DNA from: Hyphomicrobiales bacterium
Lineage (GTDB): Bacteria; Pseudomonadota; Alphaproteobacteria; Rhizobiales; Beijerinckiaceae
Direction: 5' to 3'
DNA length: 6,724 bases
Assembly (NCBI GenBank): GCA_028290595.1
Contig: JAQGJO010000384.1
Span: forward strand, 1-6,724
Within the stretch, counting starts at the first letter, position 1; each line of letters opens with the position of its first letter. The position numbers and the translations under genes were made by a program. The notes under the pieces were generated by a model. It saw only the letters and a program-made list of their open reading frames with translations. It searched no databases and was not told the DNA's origin. This document shows positions 4,688 through 6,724 of this stretch, piece after piece.

Positions 4688-5662
4688 ATGAAGCGATCGA
4701 TCAAGTTCATGGCGGCCGCCGCGTTGTCGGCGCTGTTGGCCTTTCCCGTGTGGGCGCAGAACGTCAAGGTGACGCCGCTCGGCGGCATCGACGGCGAGTT
4801 CTGTCCGCAAGACCGGGCGCTGATCTTCGAAGACCCGAACGGCACGCGCATCCTTTATGACCCGGGCCGCACCGTCGCCGGCGCGACCGATCCGCGGCTC
4901 GGCAAGATCGACATCCTGCTGGTGAGCCACATGCATGGCGACCACCTGGGCAACGCGCACAACAAGGCGCCGAATGCCGGCAGTTGCGCCAGCCCCGACA
5001 TGTCGGTGTCGGACATTCCCAACTCGAACGCAGTCAACATCGCGCTCGCCAAGAAGTCGAAGATCGTCACGGGCAGCGAGATGCCGCCGTTCTTCGCGGC
5101 CAAGCTCAAGGCCCTCGGCGGCGACCCGGCCAACTCGATGCTCGCGCGCTTCGGCGGCAGCGTGACGGTGGGTGGCGTGCGCATCGCCACGGTGACCGCC
5201 ATGCACAGCAACGGCGTCGACCCGGAATACATCGGCGGTGAATTGGGCAAGGCGATGAAAGAAGCCGGCATTGCCGGCGACGTGGGCCTGGCGACCGGCT
5301 ACGTGCTGTGGTTCAGCAACGGGCTCGTCGCGTACCTCTCCGGCGACACCGGTGTCACGGCCGACCAGGAACGCGTCGTGCGCGATTTGTACAAGGCGAA
5401 GCTGGCCGTCATGAACATGGGCGACGGCTTCACGACCGGCCCGGCCGAAGCAGCCTTCGTCATGAACGAACTGGTCAAGCCCGCGTCGGTGATCCCTTCG
5501 CACGCGAACGAGGTCGGCACGGTCGGCGGCAAGGTGCGGCCCGGCAGCAAGACCGAAGCTTTCATCAAGGCGGTGAAGGTGCCGGTCTACGTGCCGCTGT
5601 CCGGGATCACGATGGAGTTCACCGCGACCGGCGCATGTGCCGCAGGATGCCCGGCCAATTGA
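4688..5662 (+). CDS. Secreted metallo-beta-lactamase-fold hydrolase
   Basis: A 324-residue protein with a clear Sec signal peptide: basic MKRSIK, a hydrophobic core AAAALSALLAFPV, and a likely cut after VWA (residue 23). It is therefore predicted to be periplasmic. The mature part begins VKVTPLGGIDGEFCPQDRAL, an UlaG/UPF0173-like MBL opening. The metal-binding motif HMHGDH is complete (H81, H83, D85, H86). Other likely ligands or active-site residues are H173 (TAMHSNG), D220 (SGDTG) and H272 (SHANE), the usual order for a dinuclear zinc or other metal site. Length fits a stand-alone MBL-fold metal-dependent hydrolase. The substrate cannot be read from the sequence; nothing suggests a true beta-lactamase of clinical type. 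Cysteines near the C-terminus (GACAAGCPAN) and at C39 and C100 could form disulfides in the periplasm. It overlaps the next gene by 16 bp, implying translational coupling. Confidence 0.92.
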   Translation: MKRSIKFMAAAALSALLAFPVWAQNVKVTPLGGIDGEFCPQDRALIFEDPNGTRILYDPGRTVAGATDPRLGKIDILLVSHMHGDHLGNAHNKAPNAGSCASPDMSVSDIPNSNAVNIALAKKSKIVTGSEMPPFFAAKLKALGGDPANSMLARFGGSVTVGGVRIATVTAMHSNGVDPEYIGGELGKAMKEAGIAGDVGLATGYVLWFSNGLVAYLSGDTGVTADQERVVRDLYKAKLAVMNMGDGFTTGPAEAAFVMNELVKPASVIPSHANEVGTVGGKVRPGSKTEAFIKAVKVPVYVPLSGITMEFTATGACAAGCPAN

Positions 5663-6120
5663 TAAAGACCACGGGCGCGATACCGCGTGCGCTGCTTGCC
5701 GCGCTGATGTCGATCGGCTGCGCGGGCGCCCATGCGCTCGGCGCCGACTACGGCTACGACAGCTTCAAGACGCCCGACGCCGTCGACTGGGTTCAGCTGT
5801 GCGGCAGCTGGGGCAAGGACCATCAGGGCACCTACCGCGTGGTGCATGCCGAGCAGTACGCGCAGTCGTTCCTCTACGTGCAATGGATGACGCGCGACGC
5901 CAACGGCGCTTTGCATGCCGAGCACACGGTCGCCATCGCCGAACTCGACAACGACCATGCGGAGATCGCACTGACAGACCTCGCCTGCCGCGCCACGCCC
6001 CGTGGCATCGTCGTGACCGCGAAAGCAGATTCGGGGCACGACGACAAGCTGCGCCGCGTGATGATCGAGGTCGGGCCGGCGGCGGGGCAGTACCGTTACC
6101 GGGCGCAGCGGGCGCGTTGA
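5647..6120 (+). CDS. Small exported hypothetical protein
   Basis: A 157-residue product if started at the ATG at 5647, which overlaps the end of the hydrolase gene. Alternatives in the same frame are the ATG at 5635 and a TTG at 5659 (giving IKTTGAIPRALLAALMSIGC after the start), and none has a strong Shine-Dalgarno. The N-terminus is a signal peptide (IPRALLAALMSIGCAGAHA, cut near residue 30). MSIGC does not match a lipobox, so it is probably soluble periplasmic. The mature domain has aromatic-rich strands (DWVQLCGSWG, 47-56; GTYRVVHAEQYAQSFLYVQW, 61-80) and an IAELDNDHAEIALTDL segment (97-112). C51 and C114 could pair. No family is recognised. The overlap with the hydrolase suggests joint expression and a role in the same compartment. 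The frame is open far upstream inside the hydrolase gene, but that part is a GC-driven shadow. Confidence 0.78.
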   Translation: MPGQLIKTTGAIPRALLAALMSIGCAGAHALGADYGYDSFKTPDAVDWVQLCGSWGKDHQGTYRVVHAEQYAQSFLYVQWMTRDANGALHAEHTVAIAELDNDHAEIALTDLACRATPRGIVVTAKADSGHDDKLRRVMIEVGPAAGQYRYRAQRAR

Positions 6121-6132
6121 CGGCGCTTTGAC

Positions 6133-6696
6133 TCACCGCCCGTTCCGGTACTCCAGAAGCGAGACGATGAGGCAGCCGCCGAAGAACAACACGCCCAGCA
6201 GCCCGTTGCCCCGATCCTTCCAGTTCGGGCCTGCCGCCATCAGCCAGATGCCGCCAAGGACGAAGACCAGGCACCCGAGCGCCATGATGACCATCACCAG
6301 CTGCCGTGCCACGCTCACCACCTGCGGCGGCGGCGAATAGCGGGGCGCAGGGTCGGTCAGACCCAATCGTTCGGGCAGGCACGCCAGAGGCTCGTCGACG
6401 TCCGCGGGCAGCAATCTGAAGCTGCGCGCGATCGCATCGATGCGCACGGTTCGCCACGCACCCGCACGATCGGCCAGCGGCAACACGACGATGCCGGCAG
6501 CGGGAAATTGCGCGGCCTCGGGCGCATGGCCACGGCCAGTGACCTCCACCAGCCGATCGCCGTGCGGAAGCGCAATCACGCGGGTCGTGCCCCATGACCC
6601 GAAGCGCTCGTCTTCGGCGAAGTCGTATTCGATGCGTAGCGTGCCATCGGGCGACAGCACGATCGTCGGCGAGTCGGGTTCGGCGTGGAAGGGCAT
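6133..6696 (-). CDS. Hypothetical membrane protein with two C-terminal helices
   Basis: A 187-residue product. Residues 1-128 form a soluble domain with beta-rich segments (TIVLSPDGTLRIEYDFAEDE, 11-30; TRVIALPHGDRLVEVTGRG, 38-56; WRTVRIDAIARSFRLLP, 81-97) and a Pro-rich linker (PAPRYSPPPQ, 116-125). Two hydrophobic helices follow, about 131-155 (LVMVIMALGCLVFVLGGIWL within it) and 164-182 (LLGVLFFGGCLIVSLLEY), ending RNGR. This looks like a membrane-anchored domain with a C-terminal helical hairpin; no family is recognised. The Shine-Dalgarno before the ATG at 6696 is poor, and the frame stays open to the window edge (6724), so the true start could lie further out. It converges with the preceding plus-strand gene with only 12 bp between stop codons and no terminator hairpin. 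Confidence 0.8.
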   Translation of the reverse strand: MPFHAEPDSPTIVLSPDGTLRIEYDFAEDERFGSWGTTRVIALPHGDRLVEVTGRGHAPEAAQFPAAGIVVLPLADRAGAWRTVRIDAIARSFRLLPADVDEPLACLPERLGLTDPAPRYSPPPQVVSVARQLVMVIMALGCLVFVLGGIWLMAAGPNWKDRGNGLLGVLFFGGCLIVSLLEYRNGR

Positions 6697-6724
6697 CGCC
6701 GACAGCCTAACGGCCGCTCGCCCT

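Noticed and set aside
4685..5503. Minus-strand open frame of 272 codons opposite the hydrolase gene
   Set aside because: It is His/Arg/Val-rich and lies antisense to an unmistakable MBL-fold gene; typical antisense shadow in GC-rich coding DNA.
5308..5634. Upstream extension of the small exported protein's frame
   Set aside because: This part lies inside the hydrolase gene and translates to Arg/His-rich shadow sequence; the signal peptide starts only near 5647.
5765..6595. Minus-strand open frame of 276 codons spanning two genes
   Set aside because: Extremely Arg/Ala-rich low-information translation crossing the convergent stop codons of two better genes.

Overview
The window is GC-rich with short gaps between genes. 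Its protein style (Ala/Arg/Gly-rich, with a periplasmic metallo-hydrolase of a type I associate with beta- and gammaproteobacteria) suggests a Gram-negative Pseudomonadota chromosome, most likely Burkholderiales or Xanthomonadales. No rRNA, tRNA, integrase, transposase or CRISPR is visible, so the taxonomic call is soft.

Left half (1-2722, all minus strand): a run of small single-domain genes, read from 2722 down to 1. In transcription order they are a damaged SnoaL-like (SgcJ/EcaC-type) gene whose 3' half has been replaced, a DUF6228-like protein, a small three-helix membrane protein, two unrecognised soluble proteins, and the first 69 codons of a CdiI_2-type immunity protein that leaves the window at base 1. 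This mix of unrelated small proteins, including an immunity protein, with no toxin or secretion gene in view looks like an orphan-immunity array of the kind that accumulates near CDI/Rhs/T6SS loci. The array reading is inference; only the CdiI_2-type member is recognised as immunity. Each of the five genes upstream of the CdiI gene is followed, 1-11 bp after its stop codon, by a degenerate copy of one 26-27 bp element with core CGGGCCAGAAGCGG on the coding strand. No ordinary gene feature explains that recurrence.

Middle (2723-3116): about 390 bp without a convincing gene. It separates the minus-strand array from the plus-strand genes and becomes AT-rich just before the next start, where a weak promoter, a short hairpin and repeated GCGACA words occur.

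Right half: a 493-residue Fic protein (3117-4598, plus) with a complete Fic motif, its own inhibitory-helix motif, and an N-terminal region resembling AbiEi-type winged-helix antitoxins. It looks like a single-chain toxin/antitoxin or defence protein. After a hairpin come a secreted metallo-beta-lactamase-fold hydrolase (4688-5662) and an overlapping small secreted protein (5647-6120), which probably form an operon. A two-helix membrane protein (6133-6696, minus) converges on them with a 12 bp gap. The right end looks like ordinary housekeeping or accessory chromosome, while the left half and the Fic gene look like conflict or defence cargo.
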